A DNA stretch of 64,000 nucleotides from Alkalilimnicola ehrlichii (GTDB lineage Bacteria > Pseudomonadota > Gammaproteobacteria > Nitrococcales > AK92): positions 1 through 64,000 of the forward strand of contig NZ_NFZV01000016.1 in the NCBI RefSeq assembly GCF_003399765.1, read 5' to 3'. Made by a program: the position numbers and the translations under genes. This document shows positions 1 through 9,341 of this stretch, in pieces. Every line of letters starts with the position of its first letter. Position 1 is the stretch's first letter. Below the pieces are notes generated by a model that saw nothing but the letters and a program-made list of their open reading frames with translations, made no database searches and had not been told where the DNA came from.

Positions 1-1486
1 GCAGGCTGCCGTCGGCGGCCTTGATCGAGGAGAGCGGAAAGTTCTCCCGCACCTCGTCCCGCGCCGTGAGGTGGTAGACGGTTTGCGCGGCGTGCGGGTT
101 CAGATCGAGTATCACCGGCCCCGGAAAGCCGATGCGCGAGAGGATGTTGTTGTTGCGGTTGTTGCCGGGCCGGCCGACCGAGCCGACGGTGTCGAACAGG
201 CCCACGAAGCGGATCACCACCGTCAGCCCGCCCCAATAATCGGGCTGGGTGCGGTTGATGCGATGGACGACGTTGACCAAAGCCCGGATCAAGGCCGCCC
301 CGCGGCTGAAACCAAAGAGGTCCAGGTAGCCGTATTTTGCAAGCGGGAATTCTTTATAGAAAGTTTGCATGCGCTGCAAGATCGTGGCAATACGCCGGCC
401 GAGACTGTGGGCAATACCGAGATCGAGCATATCGAAAAAGGTTCTGTCCTCGCTCTCTCGTGTTCCAACACCCGGCACGTAGAAGCGGGAAATCGCACCT
501 GAATCGACTTGAGGATAAAGCTCATACAGCTTCGCCACATTCGTTGGCCGTTTCGTCTCGTGCTCGCGGTCGCGAAAGCGGTTGTTATCGGTGCCGTCGG
601 AGAACACGCCGAACTGCGGCGCCTCCAGGCTCGCGCGCAGGATCGGGCGGTCACCACGCTTATGGTGGTCGAGGAGATGCAGCAGCGCGTCGTCATCCAG
701 CGTATCCAGGTGTTCGTGCAGCTTGCCCGGCTCGGCCAGCACGGCGAAGGGAACGTGTTCGAACACCGCGCGCCGCTCGGCCCGGTGGACGGCCGTTAAG
801 GTATAGCTATTGCCGGCTTCCAACTTGCCGAAACGCACCGACTCGTGCGCGCCTGCCGCCGGACCCTGGGTGTCGCGCTGGATGCGGTAGCCGGGGCCGT
901 CGAGCACCAGGCGGCGTGCGTCGGTGTTCACGCCCGGCACGAGTTCGATATCGAGGCTGTGCTTGGCCACCTCGCCGGTGTCACGGCCGACGGGCAGCGT
1001 CACCACGTTGTCGTCCGGCGTGGCGGCCGAGGGGGAGCGGCGCCCGGCGGCTAAGGCCGCGACACCGACGGCGGCGGCCGCCTGCGCCACGCGCGCTAAG
1101 CGGTAGCGGCGCAGCGCGTACGCCCGCTCGCCGGGCAGGCGGCCGGTGGTGGCGCTGTCGGTTTCCTGCCATTGGCCGTGGCGTTGGATGAAAAAGCGGG
1201 TATCGCGGTCGCGGTGACGGTAGCGAGCGCTGTCGGGGCGGAGCACATACCACTGGCTCCAGTGGCCGGGGAGTTGGGCCAACACCGCCCGGGGCACGGT
1301 CTCGATGCGCTGCTCGGCGGCGGGCGGGTTGAGTCGTCGTAATCGCCGGCGGTGCACGGTCAGTGCGCGGTGGCGGGCTTCAAGCGTGGGGTAGTGCGGG
1401 TCCGTATCGGCGCTCGTCGCCAGCGCGGACTCCAGGGCGGCGATCTCGGCATCCAGTCGCCGAAGCTCCCTCTCCGGATGGGCCAT
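1..1486 (-). CDS. Tle1-like (DUF2235) phospholipase effector, C-terminus off the window
   Basis: The reverse strand is open for 495 codons from an ATG preceded by AGGA to the left edge, so the gene is incomplete. After an unassigned Arg-rich N-terminus (about 1-290) comes a DUF2235 alpha/beta-hydrolase region: FSDGTDNN at 295-302, the nucleophile elbow GFSRG at 392-396 (Ser394), and downstream GLFDTVGS, then an HLTARDEVRENF segment. Those are hallmarks of type VI secretion lipase effectors of the Tle1 group, which hydrolyse membrane phospholipids in target cells. The family assignment comes from these motifs; secretion by a T6SS is inference, because no T6SS gene or VgrG is visible here. The cognate immunity gene would be expected beyond the left edge. 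Confidence 0.8.
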   Translation of the reverse strand, partial: MAHPERELRRLDAEIAALESALATSADTDPHYPTLEARHRALTVHRRRLRRLNPPAAEQRIETVPRAVLAQLPGHWSQWYVLRPDSARYRHRDRDTRFFIQRHGQWQETDSATTGRLPGERAYALRRYRLARVAQAAAAVGVAALAAGRRSPSAATPDDNVVTLPVGRDTGEVAKHSLDIELVPGVNTDARRLVLDGPGYRIQRDTQGPAAGAHESVRFGKLEAGNSYTLTAVHRAERRAVFEHVPFAVLAEPGKLHEHLDTLDDDALLHLLDHHKRGDRPILRASLEAPQFGVFSDGTDNNRFRDREHETKRPTNVAKLYELYPQVDSGAISRFYVPGVGTRESEDRTFFDMLDLGIAHSLGRRIATILQRMQTFYKEFPLAKYGYLDLFGFSRGAALIRALVNVVHRINRTQPDYWGGLTVVIRFVGLFDTVGSVGRPGNNRNNNILSRIGFPGPVILDLNPHAAQTVYHLTARDEVRENFPLSSIKAADGSL

Positions 1487-1775
1487 TGTTGTTATTCCTG
1501 TGATTATGGATGCCGGTTATTGTTAGCGAAGATCGGCGCCTTTTCCAGGTTTTTTATCCGGTTTTTCGTGAGACTTACTCACGTTTTCAAAGCGATGCAC
1601 CGTCTCGGCCGTGTAGCTTCCGCTTGCTGGAAAAGGAAAAGTATTGGCCGTGACGAGGTCGGCAGTTTCTCCATCCCTCTTGCGGCGTCATTCGGTTTCG
1701 TGAGTCCCGTCACGGTACTTTCCGCCTCGCCGCCTAGAATCCCGCCGCATACGCACAAGGAACGGCGGTCGCTTC

Positions 1776-2771
1776 ATGGATACTCTTACCCATATCGCTT
1801 TTGGCGCCACGCTTGGCGGTCTCATGTTGAGGCGGCAGGCCGGGTGGAAGGCTTTTGCTTACGGCGCCGCGCTGGCGAATCTCCCCGACATCGATGCCGT
1901 TATGCACGGCGAAACGGTAGGCTACCTACTGATTCATCGGGGAATCACCCACTCGTTGTTTTTTCAGGCCCTCGCGGTTCCGATTATTGTGGCCTTGATT
2001 CTGGCGCTACATCGGGACCAGCGGCCTCATTGGCTGCGGTGGAGCCTTTTCGCCTGGCTTGCGATGGCCACGCATAGCTTGATGGATGCGATGAATCCGT
2101 ACGGAGCGCAGTTGCTTGCACCGTTCAGCGATCAGGCCATCAGCTTTAACCTCTTATACGTGGTCGATCCGATCTTCACGATTCCTTTATTGCTCGGGCT
2201 ATGGGCTGCGTGGCGCTGGCGGCCGAAACGGGCACAGACCATGTTGGCGGCGGGGTTGCTGGTCTCAATGACGTATCTGACCTTTGCCGCGACGGCAAAA
2301 TGGCATGTGCAAGGCGTAGTGGAAGCGGAGCTGGCGCGGCAAAATAAGCCGGTCGATGCCGTACTTGTCATGCCCATGCCGTTTACGACGCTGTTATGGC
2401 GGGCTTTAGCCGTCGACGAGCAAGCCTATTACGAAGGTTACTACTCGTTAGTCGACGGCAGCGCCGAGGTTAGCTTTAGTCGGAACGACAATCAGCCGGA
2501 TTTGCTAGAGCCGTTAATGGATCATTTGCCGGTTCAGCAGCTGAAACGGTTTGCGCAAGGCTTTTACCATGTCGAGGTCGCGGGCGAGAAGATTGTTATC
2601 CGCGACTTGCGTTTAGGGCAAGGCTCTTACTACCCGGTCAGCTTCGTGGTGGGGCAAGTGCAGGCGGATATGATCGAGCCGGTTCCGGACCGGCGCTTCC
2701 ACGAGCCTTTGCCGAGCGGCGAACTGAGCTGGCTCTGGCAACGGATATGGCGGGAGCAACCTCCCGCCTAA
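1776..2771 (+). CDS. DUF457-type membrane metal-dependent hydrolase
   Basis: This is a 331-residue inner-membrane protein. The N-terminal half carries the conserved polar motifs of the YdjM/DUF457 family between hydrophobic segments: MDTLTH at the start, NLPDID near 35-40, HRGITHS near 54-60, a second HSLMDAMNPYG and VVDP near 135. The His/Asp residues resemble a metal site, and hydrolase activity is a family-level prediction. The C-terminal part (about 190-331) is soluble and has no motif I recognise. An AAGGAA ribosome site lies about 14 nt before the ATG. The gene converges on the alcohol dehydrogenase with a 15-nt gap. The 289 nt upstream shows no other gene. Confidence 0.75.
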   Translation: MDTLTHIAFGATLGGLMLRRQAGWKAFAYGAALANLPDIDAVMHGETVGYLLIHRGITHSLFFQALAVPIIVALILALHRDQRPHWLRWSLFAWLAMATHSLMDAMNPYGAQLLAPFSDQAISFNLLYVVDPIFTIPLLLGLWAAWRWRPKRAQTMLAAGLLVSMTYLTFAATAKWHVQGVVEAELARQNKPVDAVLVMPMPFTTLLWRALAVDEQAYYEGYYSLVDGSAEVSFSRNDNQPDLLEPLMDHLPVQQLKRFAQGFYHVEVAGEKIVIRDLRLGQGSYYPVSFVVGQVQADMIEPVPDRRFHEPLPSGELSWLWQRIWREQPPA

Positions 2772-2786
2772 TCCGGCAGCAAGAGC

Positions 2787-3897
2787 TTAATCGAAAACGA
2801 TCACACCGCGTGCGTTACTACCCGCCTTCAGGTCTTCGAAGGCCTGCGGCGCTTCGTCGATGCTGTAAGTGCGGGTAATCAACTCGTCAAGCTTGAGTTT
2901 ACCGCCGCGATACAGCGCGAGCAGGCGCGGGAAATCGTGCTGCGGCCGCGCCGAACCAAACCAGCTCCCCTTCAGCTCGCGCTCGTCGGAGGGCAAGGTC
3001 AGGGTGCGAATGGTGGTCTCGTCTTTTGGCTTCGACACCCCTAGCACGACGGCGACCCCGGCTTTGCCTAACGAGTTATAAGCCTGGGCAACCACGTCGC
3101 CGACGCCAATGCATTCGAAGGCGTAATCCACGCCGCCTCCGGTAAGCTTTTTGATTGTCTTGGCGACGTTCTCTTCTTCCGCCGCATTGATCGTGTGGGT
3201 GGCGCCGAACTCACGCGCCATCTCCAGCTTCGCCGGATTCATGTCGACCGCGATGATTTTTCCGCTCCGGCAATCGCGCAACCTTGCACGGTGTTCAGAC
3301 CGACGCCGCCGACGCCGAACACCGCGGCGGTCGAACCCGGCTCGACTTCCGCCGTGTTGAACACGGCACCGACACCGGTCATCACCCCGCAACTGACTAA
3401 TGCCGCTTTATCGAGCGGCACATCCTTGTCGATCTTCACGACGTTATCGACGTGCAAGGTCGCGTACTCGGCCATCACTCCGCAGGCCATAAACACGTTG
3501 AGCGGGTTATCCGCCGCGTCATGCGTACGCACGCTACCGTCGGGCAGTTGATAGAAAGCCTTGTTGGCGTTGTCGCAGAGAACAGGACGGCCGCGGCTGC
3601 AATAGCGACACTTACCGCACATCGAAATAAACGAGGTGACAACGTGATCGCCCTCTGCGAAGGCCGTTACCCCCTCGCCCACCTCGACAACAACGCCGCC
3701 CCTTCGTGGCCGACGATTAGCGGAGGCGGTAACTGAATCGTGCCGTTAGTGGCCGATAAGTCGCTGTGGCAGACGCCGCAAGCGGCCAGTTTAATCGTGA
3801 TTTCATTGCGTTTCGGCGGGTCGACGCGCACTTGCTCGACCTGAATGGTGCTATTCCACTCCCGGCAAACCGCGGCTTTAGCTGTTCTGCTCATCAT
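2787..3897 (-). CDS. Zinc-dependent alcohol dehydrogenase, MDR family (two frameshifts)
   Basis: The protein is a medium-chain dehydrogenase/reductase that should oxidise an alcohol with NAD(P) or a related cofactor. Visible features are CGVCHSD (catalytic zinc), GHEGA, a structural-zinc cluster MCGKCRYCSRGRPVLC, and the Rossmann motif FGVGGVGLN. The reading frame breaks twice. One base is missing near 3698 (GGGGCGGC region) and one A is missing from an A5 run near 3257. Adding both gives a continuous 370-residue protein, a normal family length. The start ATGATG follows GGGAGG. It heads a minus-strand group with an aldehyde dehydrogenase directly upstream, so alcohol-to-acid oxidation is likely. 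Confidence 0.8.
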
Positions 3898-3970
3898 CGC
3901 CTCCCGTCAGGGCTGGAACTCAGTTGGCCCGCCGCCGAGATCCAGCGGATACCGGCGGCGGCAGGGCTGT

Positions 3971-5386
3971 TTAAAGCTGCAAGGAGCGAACTTCGAGGAA
4001 TTCTTCAAGCCCCCATTTACCCATTTCACGACCAAGACCGGAGTGGCCGAAGCCACCGAACGGGGCGAACGGGTTGAACTGACCGCCGTTGACGGCCACC
4101 TGGCCGGTGCGCATTTGGCTGGCGACGCGCTTGGCACGCTCCTGATCGCCCGACCAAACGCCGCCCGACAAGCCGTACTTGGTGCTGTTTGCGATCGCGA
4201 CGGCTTCCTGCTCGTCGCGGTAAGGAATAATCGAGAGCACCGGGCCGAAGATTTCTTCCTGGGCGATACGCGCTTGCGGATCGACGTTGCCAAAGACCGT
4301 CGCCCGAACGAAATAACCGCCATCGAGCCCTTCCGGCGCTTCCGGCCCACCGGCAATAAGCTTGGCATCTTCTTGCATACCGGCGCGGATAAACTCTTGC
4401 ACGATGTCGCGCTGCGAGGCCGAAGCCAGCGGCCCAAGCCGCGTCTTCTCATCGAGCGGGTTACCCGGGGTAAAGCGCTCGGCCACCGCGGCGGCGATCT
4501 CGCAGGCCTGGTCATGCAACTGTGCCGGAACCAGCATCCGGGTGTGGGCGGTGCAGGTCTGGCCGGAGTTGAGATAACAGTTGTTCACCGTGCCCTTAAC
4601 CGCGGCCTCCAGGTCCGCATCCGGCAGGATAATGGAGGCTGACTTACCGCCCAGCTCCAAAGCCAGGCGCTTGAAATCTTCCGCCGCGGCATGGAAGAAC
4701 TGACGGCCGGTGTTGGTGGAGCCGGTGAAGGAGAGCATGTCTACATCCGGGTGCTGAATCAGCGCATTGCCGACGACTCGGCCCGGCCCCGAAACCAGAT
4801 TGAACACGCCCGGCGGCAAGTCGATGGCCTCGAAGATCTCCGCCAGGATAAACGCCGTGCAGGGGGCGACCTCGGCGGGTTTGAGCACGACGGTGCAACC
4901 TGCGCCGAGCGCCGGCACGACCTTCAGGATAATCTGGTGCAGTGGGTAGTTCCATGGTGTGACGGCACCGACTACGCCGACCGGCACTTGTTGGATTTCG
5001 GAGTTGCCCACCGTTTCGACGAAGGGAAACTCGGGCAGGATCTTCAGATAGCTGCCGGTGATGCCGATCGGTAAGCCGGCCTGGATGCTGCGCGCCAGCT
5101 TGATCGGGGTGCCCACTTCCTTGGCGACCGTGGTGGCGATCTCGTCGGAACGCGCCTTGAGCTGCTCGTAGAGCTTGTGGATGTACTTCATCCGCTCGTC
5201 AAGCGGGGTTTGCGACCACGTGGGGAAGGCTCGGCGGGCCGCTTCGACGGCTTGGTTCAGCTCTGCTTCGCCAGCGCGCGGAATCGTTGCCATGACCTCG
5301 CCGGTGGCCGCTTCGAATACCTCGGCGCGCTCATCCCCGCAAGCCTGCCAGCGGCCGTCGATGAAAACCTTATCGTATGTCTGCAT
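3971..5386 (-). CDS. NAD(P)-dependent aldehyde dehydrogenase
   Basis: This is a complete 471-residue aldehyde dehydrogenase. Catalytic Glu244 sits in LELGGKS and nucleophile Cys278 in NSGQTC. The TPWNYP cofactor motif is near 143-148 and FTGSTNTG near 220-227. It should oxidise an aldehyde to the acid; the substrate cannot be read from the sequence. AGGAG lies 5 nt before the ATG. It is 73 nt upstream of the alcohol dehydrogenase on the same strand, and the next gene upstream is an MDR oxidoreductase 59 nt away, so the three are probably cotranscribed. The frame is intact and no residue looks missing. Confidence 0.9.
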   Translation of the reverse strand: MQTYDKVFIDGRWQACGDERAEVFEAATGEVMATIPRAGEAELNQAVEAARRAFPTWSQTPLDERMKYIHKLYEQLKARSDEIATTVAKEVGTPIKLARSIQAGLPIGITGSYLKILPEFPFVETVGNSEIQQVPVGVVGAVTPWNYPLHQIILKVVPALGAGCTVVLKPAEVAPCTAFILAEIFEAIDLPPGVFNLVSGPGRVVGNALIQHPDVDMLSFTGSTNTGRQFFHAAAEDFKRLALELGGKSASIILPDADLEAAVKGTVNNCYLNSGQTCTAHTRMLVPAQLHDQACEIAAAVAERFTPGNPLDEKTRLGPLASASQRDIVQEFIRAGMQEDAKLIAGGPEAPEGLDGGYFVRATVFGNVDPQARIAQEEIFGPVLSIIPYRDEQEAVAIANSTKYGLSGGVWSGDQERAKRVASQMRTGQVAVNGGQFNPFAPFGGFGHSGLGREMGKWGLEEFLEVRSLQL

Positions 5387-5445
5387 GGGAACTCCTATTC
5401 TCCTGTCGATACCAAGTCAAAATCGGAAAGGGGTTTGGGCTTACG

Positions 5446-6468
5446 CTACGCTACCTTTATGATTAACTTGCCTTGGTTCCGGCCCTGCAACAGGCCTTGG
5501 AAGGCAGTCACGGTGTTTTCCAACCCCTGCACGATGTCTTCGCGGTACTTAATACGACCGTCGCGAATCCACTCGCTCATGTCATGCAGAAAATCGGCCT
5601 GACGGTCCAAATGATCGAATTGAATAAACCCGCGCACGGTCAGCCGGCGCGTCAAGATGGCTCGCATCAACGCAGGCATCTTGTCCGGCCCGGCCGGTAA
5701 TTCCGTGAGGTTGTAATAGGCGATGGTGCCGCACACCGGCATTCTGGCGAAATCGTTAAACAGCGGCAGCACGGCCTCCAGCACCGGGCCGGCAACGTTC
5801 TCGAAGTAGACGTCGATGCCGTTGGGGCAAGCTTCGGCAAGCTGCTTGGTAAAATCGTCCGACTTGTAGTTGACGGCAGCGTCGAAGCCTAACTCGTCGA
5901 CCACGTAACGACATTTATCGTCGGAACCGGCAATGCCGACCGCACGCGCGCCTTTTAACTTGGCGATCTGGCCGACAACTTGCCCAACCGCACCGCTAGC
6001 GGCGGACACGGCAACCGTGTCGCCCGGCTTCGGTCGACCGTGCTCCAGCAGGCCGACATAAGCGGTAAAGCCGGGCATTCCCAATACGCCCAGCGCAGTC
6101 GTTACCGGTGCGACAGCAGGATCGAGCTTGCGCACCGCCGTCCCGTCGGACAAGGCGTACTCCTGCCAACCGTTGGAACTCAAAACGATTTCGCCTGGGG
6201 CGAAGCCATCCACATTCGACTCGACCACCTCGCTAACGGTTCCGCCTACCATCGGCTCTCCCAATTCGACGGACGCGGCATAGGAGCGCGCTGCGCTCAT
6301 CCGCCCCCGCATGTAGGGGTCGAGCGAGAGATAAAGGGTTTTTAACAGCATCTGGCCGTCGCCCGGAGTCGGACGCACTACCTCTTCCATGACCAGATGT
6401 TCGTCGGTGGGCATCCCGGCCGGCCGCTTAGCCAAAACAATGCGGCGATTTCGTGCCTTGGTCATCAT
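5446..6468 (-). CDS. NADP-dependent MDR oxidoreductase (CurA/PTGR-like)
   Basis: The 340-residue protein is a zinc-free medium-chain reductase of the type that saturates alpha,beta-unsaturated carbonyls. It shows the family signature YLSLDPYMRGRM near 46-57, the nucleotide-binding segment VSAASGAVGQVVGQ and the VYFENVAG motif. The start is ATGATG after AGGAGGGGA, and either Met is possible. It is the first gene of the minus-strand group with the aldehyde and alcohol dehydrogenases. The neighbours suggest detoxification or processing of an enal or enone intermediate, which is inference. No zinc ligands are seen, as expected for this branch. Confidence 0.85.
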   Translation of the reverse strand: MMTKARNRRIVLAKRPAGMPTDEHLVMEEVVRPTPGDGQMLLKTLYLSLDPYMRGRMSAARSYAASVELGEPMVGGTVSEVVESNVDGFAPGEIVLSSNGWQEYALSDGTAVRKLDPAVAPVTTALGVLGMPGFTAYVGLLEHGRPKPGDTVAVSAASGAVGQVVGQIAKLKGARAVGIAGSDDKCRYVVDELGFDAAVNYKSDDFTKQLAEACPNGIDVYFENVAGPVLEAVLPLFNDFARMPVCGTIAYYNLTELPAGPDKMPALMRAILTRRLTVRGFIQFDHLDRQADFLHDMSEWIRDGRIKYREDIVQGLENTVTAFQGLLQGRNQGKLIIKVA

Positions 6469-6574
6469 TCCCCTCCTATGAGCGGTTATCCGCTTTCAAT
6501 TCTTATAAACAGTGCGCTCGACTAACGCCATCGAGCCAACGCGCGCCTTACCACAGTTCAGCAGAAGTGGCCGA

Positions 6575-7162
6575 TCAGCTTTCGTTTGCCGTCGCCTGCG
6601 GTTTACGCTGAAAACCAAAAAGGGCCGGCACGTCCGCGCTCTGCACGGCCGCCAAGGTCAGACGCTGCCCGCCATAATTCAAAAACACAGCGTCTGCATC
6701 GGCATTCGGCAGGCTGTCCAACGCGGCAAGCAACGCCGCTTCCGCCATCGGCTCGCCGCGGGCATCGGTCAGACGCTCGAAAGCCCAAGACAAGTCGCTA
6801 TCGTCAAGCAAGCCGACGCCGCGCTTCCACTCCAACAAAAGACTACCGTTGTCATCGAGCCAGCACGCATTAATCGCTGTCACCGGCTCCCGCGTATGCG
6901 TCTCCAAATCGCCTTGACCGTTCGCTCGCAGCACCCACGGCGTGTAAGCCAGCTCGATGTAGGCTCGTTGCGGACCGTTTTGAAAGAACCACCTTCCAAG
7001 CTCATCGTGTTCGTAATTGCGCCCGATAAAATCGATCAGCGGCTCGCGCTCGACGACTTTACCCTGCAACAGCCAGCGGCCACGCCGGTCCAGCCCCAAC
7101 CAGCCGTACAAGGCCGGTACTTGCGGCCACTTGGCCATCGCCTTGCGAACGATCTCATCCAT
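6575..7162 (-). CDS. Conserved DUF-type protein of unknown function
   Basis: This 195-residue soluble protein starts MDEIVRKAMAKWPQVPALYGWLGLD and contains FIGRNYEHDELGRWFFQNGPQR near 44-65, a block I recall from a proteobacterial family carried under a DUF label (possibly DUF2946; not certain). It has no signal peptide and no membrane segment. Trp, Tyr and acidic residues are frequent. A strong GGAGGAGG site precedes the ATG. It lies 106 nt upstream of the MDR oxidoreductase on the same strand and may belong to that unit. No function is proposed. Confidence 0.7.
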   Translation of the reverse strand: MDEIVRKAMAKWPQVPALYGWLGLDRRGRWLLQGKVVEREPLIDFIGRNYEHDELGRWFFQNGPQRAYIELAYTPWVLRANGQGDLETHTREPVTAINACWLDDNGSLLLEWKRGVGLLDDSDLSWAFERLTDARGEPMAEAALLAALDSLPNADADAVFLNYGGQRLTLAAVQSADVPALFGFQRKPQATANES

Positions 7163-7364
7163 CTCGCCTCCTCCAACGAGACCGAAAGAACAAGACTCCT
7201 AGCCTGCTCTGTAAAACAGAGTTTCGCAAGTACAAACCGATTATAAATGAGACATAAATCATTATAGCCTCACCGAAGCAGCGCCCGAAGGGCTGCCGGC
7301 CACCCCCTCCGGGCGACGGGCCCTAAGCTGCCTTAAGTACGCTTAGGACCCACCGTGCGGCGCT

Positions 7365-9166
7365 TTAGAACCACGCCTCCTCGGCTTCAAGGCAGGTGGT
7401 ATCCAAGCTCGTCAGCAAGTCCGCATGCTGATACACCTTCGGCAACTCGTAGTGGAAGAAGTATTGGCAGGCTGCTAACTTGCCACGGTAGAACGCTTCA
7501 TCCTGAGTTTCTCCGCTCCGCAGCCCGCGCTCTGCGGCCAACGCCTGCTGCAACCACAACCAGGCGACAACGAGTTGCCCCATCAGATCGAGGTAGATCG
7601 TCGCATTCGCCAGCGCCTTTGCTGCTTGCCCACCGTGCAAGGTTTGGCGCAGCACCTGTGTGGTATCGATAGCTTTCGCCAGCGCAGCGGCGAGCTGGGC
7701 CGCATAAGGTTGGACGGTGCTGTTGGCCTGCCCTTCCTCGATGCTCGCCTTAATACGCGCAACCAGAAGATCGAAACCGGCGCCGTTCTGCATCATCACC
7801 TTACGGCCGAGCAGATCGAGGCCTTGAATACCGTTGGTACCTTCGTGGATAGGGTTCAAGCGGTTGTCTCGGTACAACTGCTCAACCTGGTATTCTCGGG
7901 TATAGCCGTAGCCGCCGTGGACCTGAATCGCCAGATTATTCGCTTCCAAGCAGTACTGCGAAGGCCACGCCTTGACCATCGGCGTCATGACATCAAGCAG
8001 CAAATCGGCCTCGCTAGCGGCGGCCTCGTCGCTCGTCGTACGCTTTTCGTCGACCAGGCTGGCCGCAAACATGCATAGACTCAGGCCCCCTTCGACATAA
8101 GCCTTTTGCGCTAGAAGCATGCGCTTGATATCGGCATGTTCGATCAACGGCACGGGTTTCTGCGCCGGGTCTTTGCTATCGACCGGGCGGCCTTGGCGGC
8201 GGCCTTTGGCATACTCCAACGCTTGCAGGTAGCCGGCATAACCGAGCACCACCGCCCCCATGCCGACACCGATACGTGCCTCGTTCATCATGTGGAACAT
8301 GTATTTGAGGCCCTTGCCCGGCTCGCCGATCAAGTAGGCCTTGGCACCGTCTTTCTCGCCGAAATTGAGCATAGTGGAAGTCGTGCCGCGCCAGCCCATT
8401 TTATGAATCAAGCCGGCCAAAGCGACATCGTTACGCTCGCCCAGGGAGCCGTCGTCGTTGACCAGATACTTCGGCACGATGAACAGCGAAATCCCCTTAA
8501 CGCCGGCCGCGCGCCTTTCACACGCCCAAGCACCAGGTGCACGATGTTCTCCGACAGCTCGTGGTCGCCGCCGGAGATGAAGATCTTGTTGCCGGTAAGA
8601 CGATAAGTACCATCGTCTTCCGGCACCGCCGTCGTCTTGATATCGGACAAAGAGGAGCCAGCTTGCGGCTCGGTTAAAGCCATGGTGCCGAAAAAACGCC
8701 CTTCCAGCATCGGGTAAGCGTAACGTTCCTTTTGCGCTTCCGTACCGTACGCCAGCAATAAATTGCTCGCCGCGACCGTTAAGCCGGCATAGGAGAACGT
8801 CGAGGTATTAGCGCCTTTGACTACCGCCGTGCAGCTTTGAGCTACCGTCGCGGGCAGTTGCATGCCGCCTAGCTCGTAGTCCTTACCGGCAACCATCAAA
8901 CCGGTATCGATATACTGCCGCAATGCCTCTTTAACTTCGGGAATGATATGAACGCGTTCGCCGTCGAACTGCGGTTCTTCGAGATCGTTCTTACGGCAGT
9001 GGGGCAGGAAGTGGTCGTAAGCCACTTTATAGGCGGTTTCCAGCGCGGCATCGAAGGTTTCGCGCGAATGGTCGGCGTAGCGGGGATGGCTGGTAAAACG
9101 CTCGACATTCAGTAGCTCGTACAGCAGGAAGCTCAGATCCCGCCGATTGATGATCGTTTCCGTCAT
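7365..9166 (-). CDS. Large acyl-CoA dehydrogenase with C-terminal extension (frameshifted)
   Basis: This FAD-dependent acyl-CoA dehydrogenase of the 600-residue class introduces a 2,3-double bond into an acyl-CoA. The N-terminal part starts MTETIINRRDLSFLLYELL and contains TEPQAGSSLSD and ISGGDHE. The C-terminal part contains MMNEARIGVG, QVHGGYGYTREY and the RDNRLNPIHEGTNGIQ active-site block, then a helical extension of about 150 residues as in DmdC-like enzymes. One base is missing near 8502-8506; adding it joins GARP to GVKGISLF and gives 600 residues. The start is set by AGGAG 7-8 nt before the ATG. It follows the pim-like operon but is cut off from it by a strong hairpin. Confidence 0.85.
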
Positions 9167-9298
9167 AGTAGACTCCTGCGAAGCCCCCATTACGGGGGGA
9201 CCCGGTGGTCCACTGCACGGAACGGACGCAGAGCGTACTCTGCCGCTCCGTTATAGGGTTCCCACGAGTAATGCTCCGCCAAATATCCGGATGATAAA

Positions 9299-9322
9299 GG
9301 GGCCGGGTAGAAACCCGGCCCC
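9299..9322 (-). terminator. Hairpin terminator after the pim-like operon
   Basis: A perfect 10-bp stem, GGGGCCGGGT paired with ACCCGGCCCC, encloses an AGAA loop. On the minus strand it is followed by CCTTTATC. It sits 20 nt beyond the stop of the last operon gene and before the next acyl-CoA dehydrogenase, so it probably ends most transcription there. Confidence 0.75.
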
Positions 9323-9341
9323 AAACGGAAGAGGCAACCGC

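Noticed and set aside
1352-2077. 241-codon plus-strand frame over the left intergenic region
   Set aside because: It overlaps the DUF457 gene in another frame, has no ribosome site and a composition typical of a shadow frame.
9184-9198. CCCCC/GGGGG hairpin in front of the large acyl-CoA dehydrogenase
   Set aside because: Only 5 bp and just upstream of the start codon; too short to call a regulatory element.
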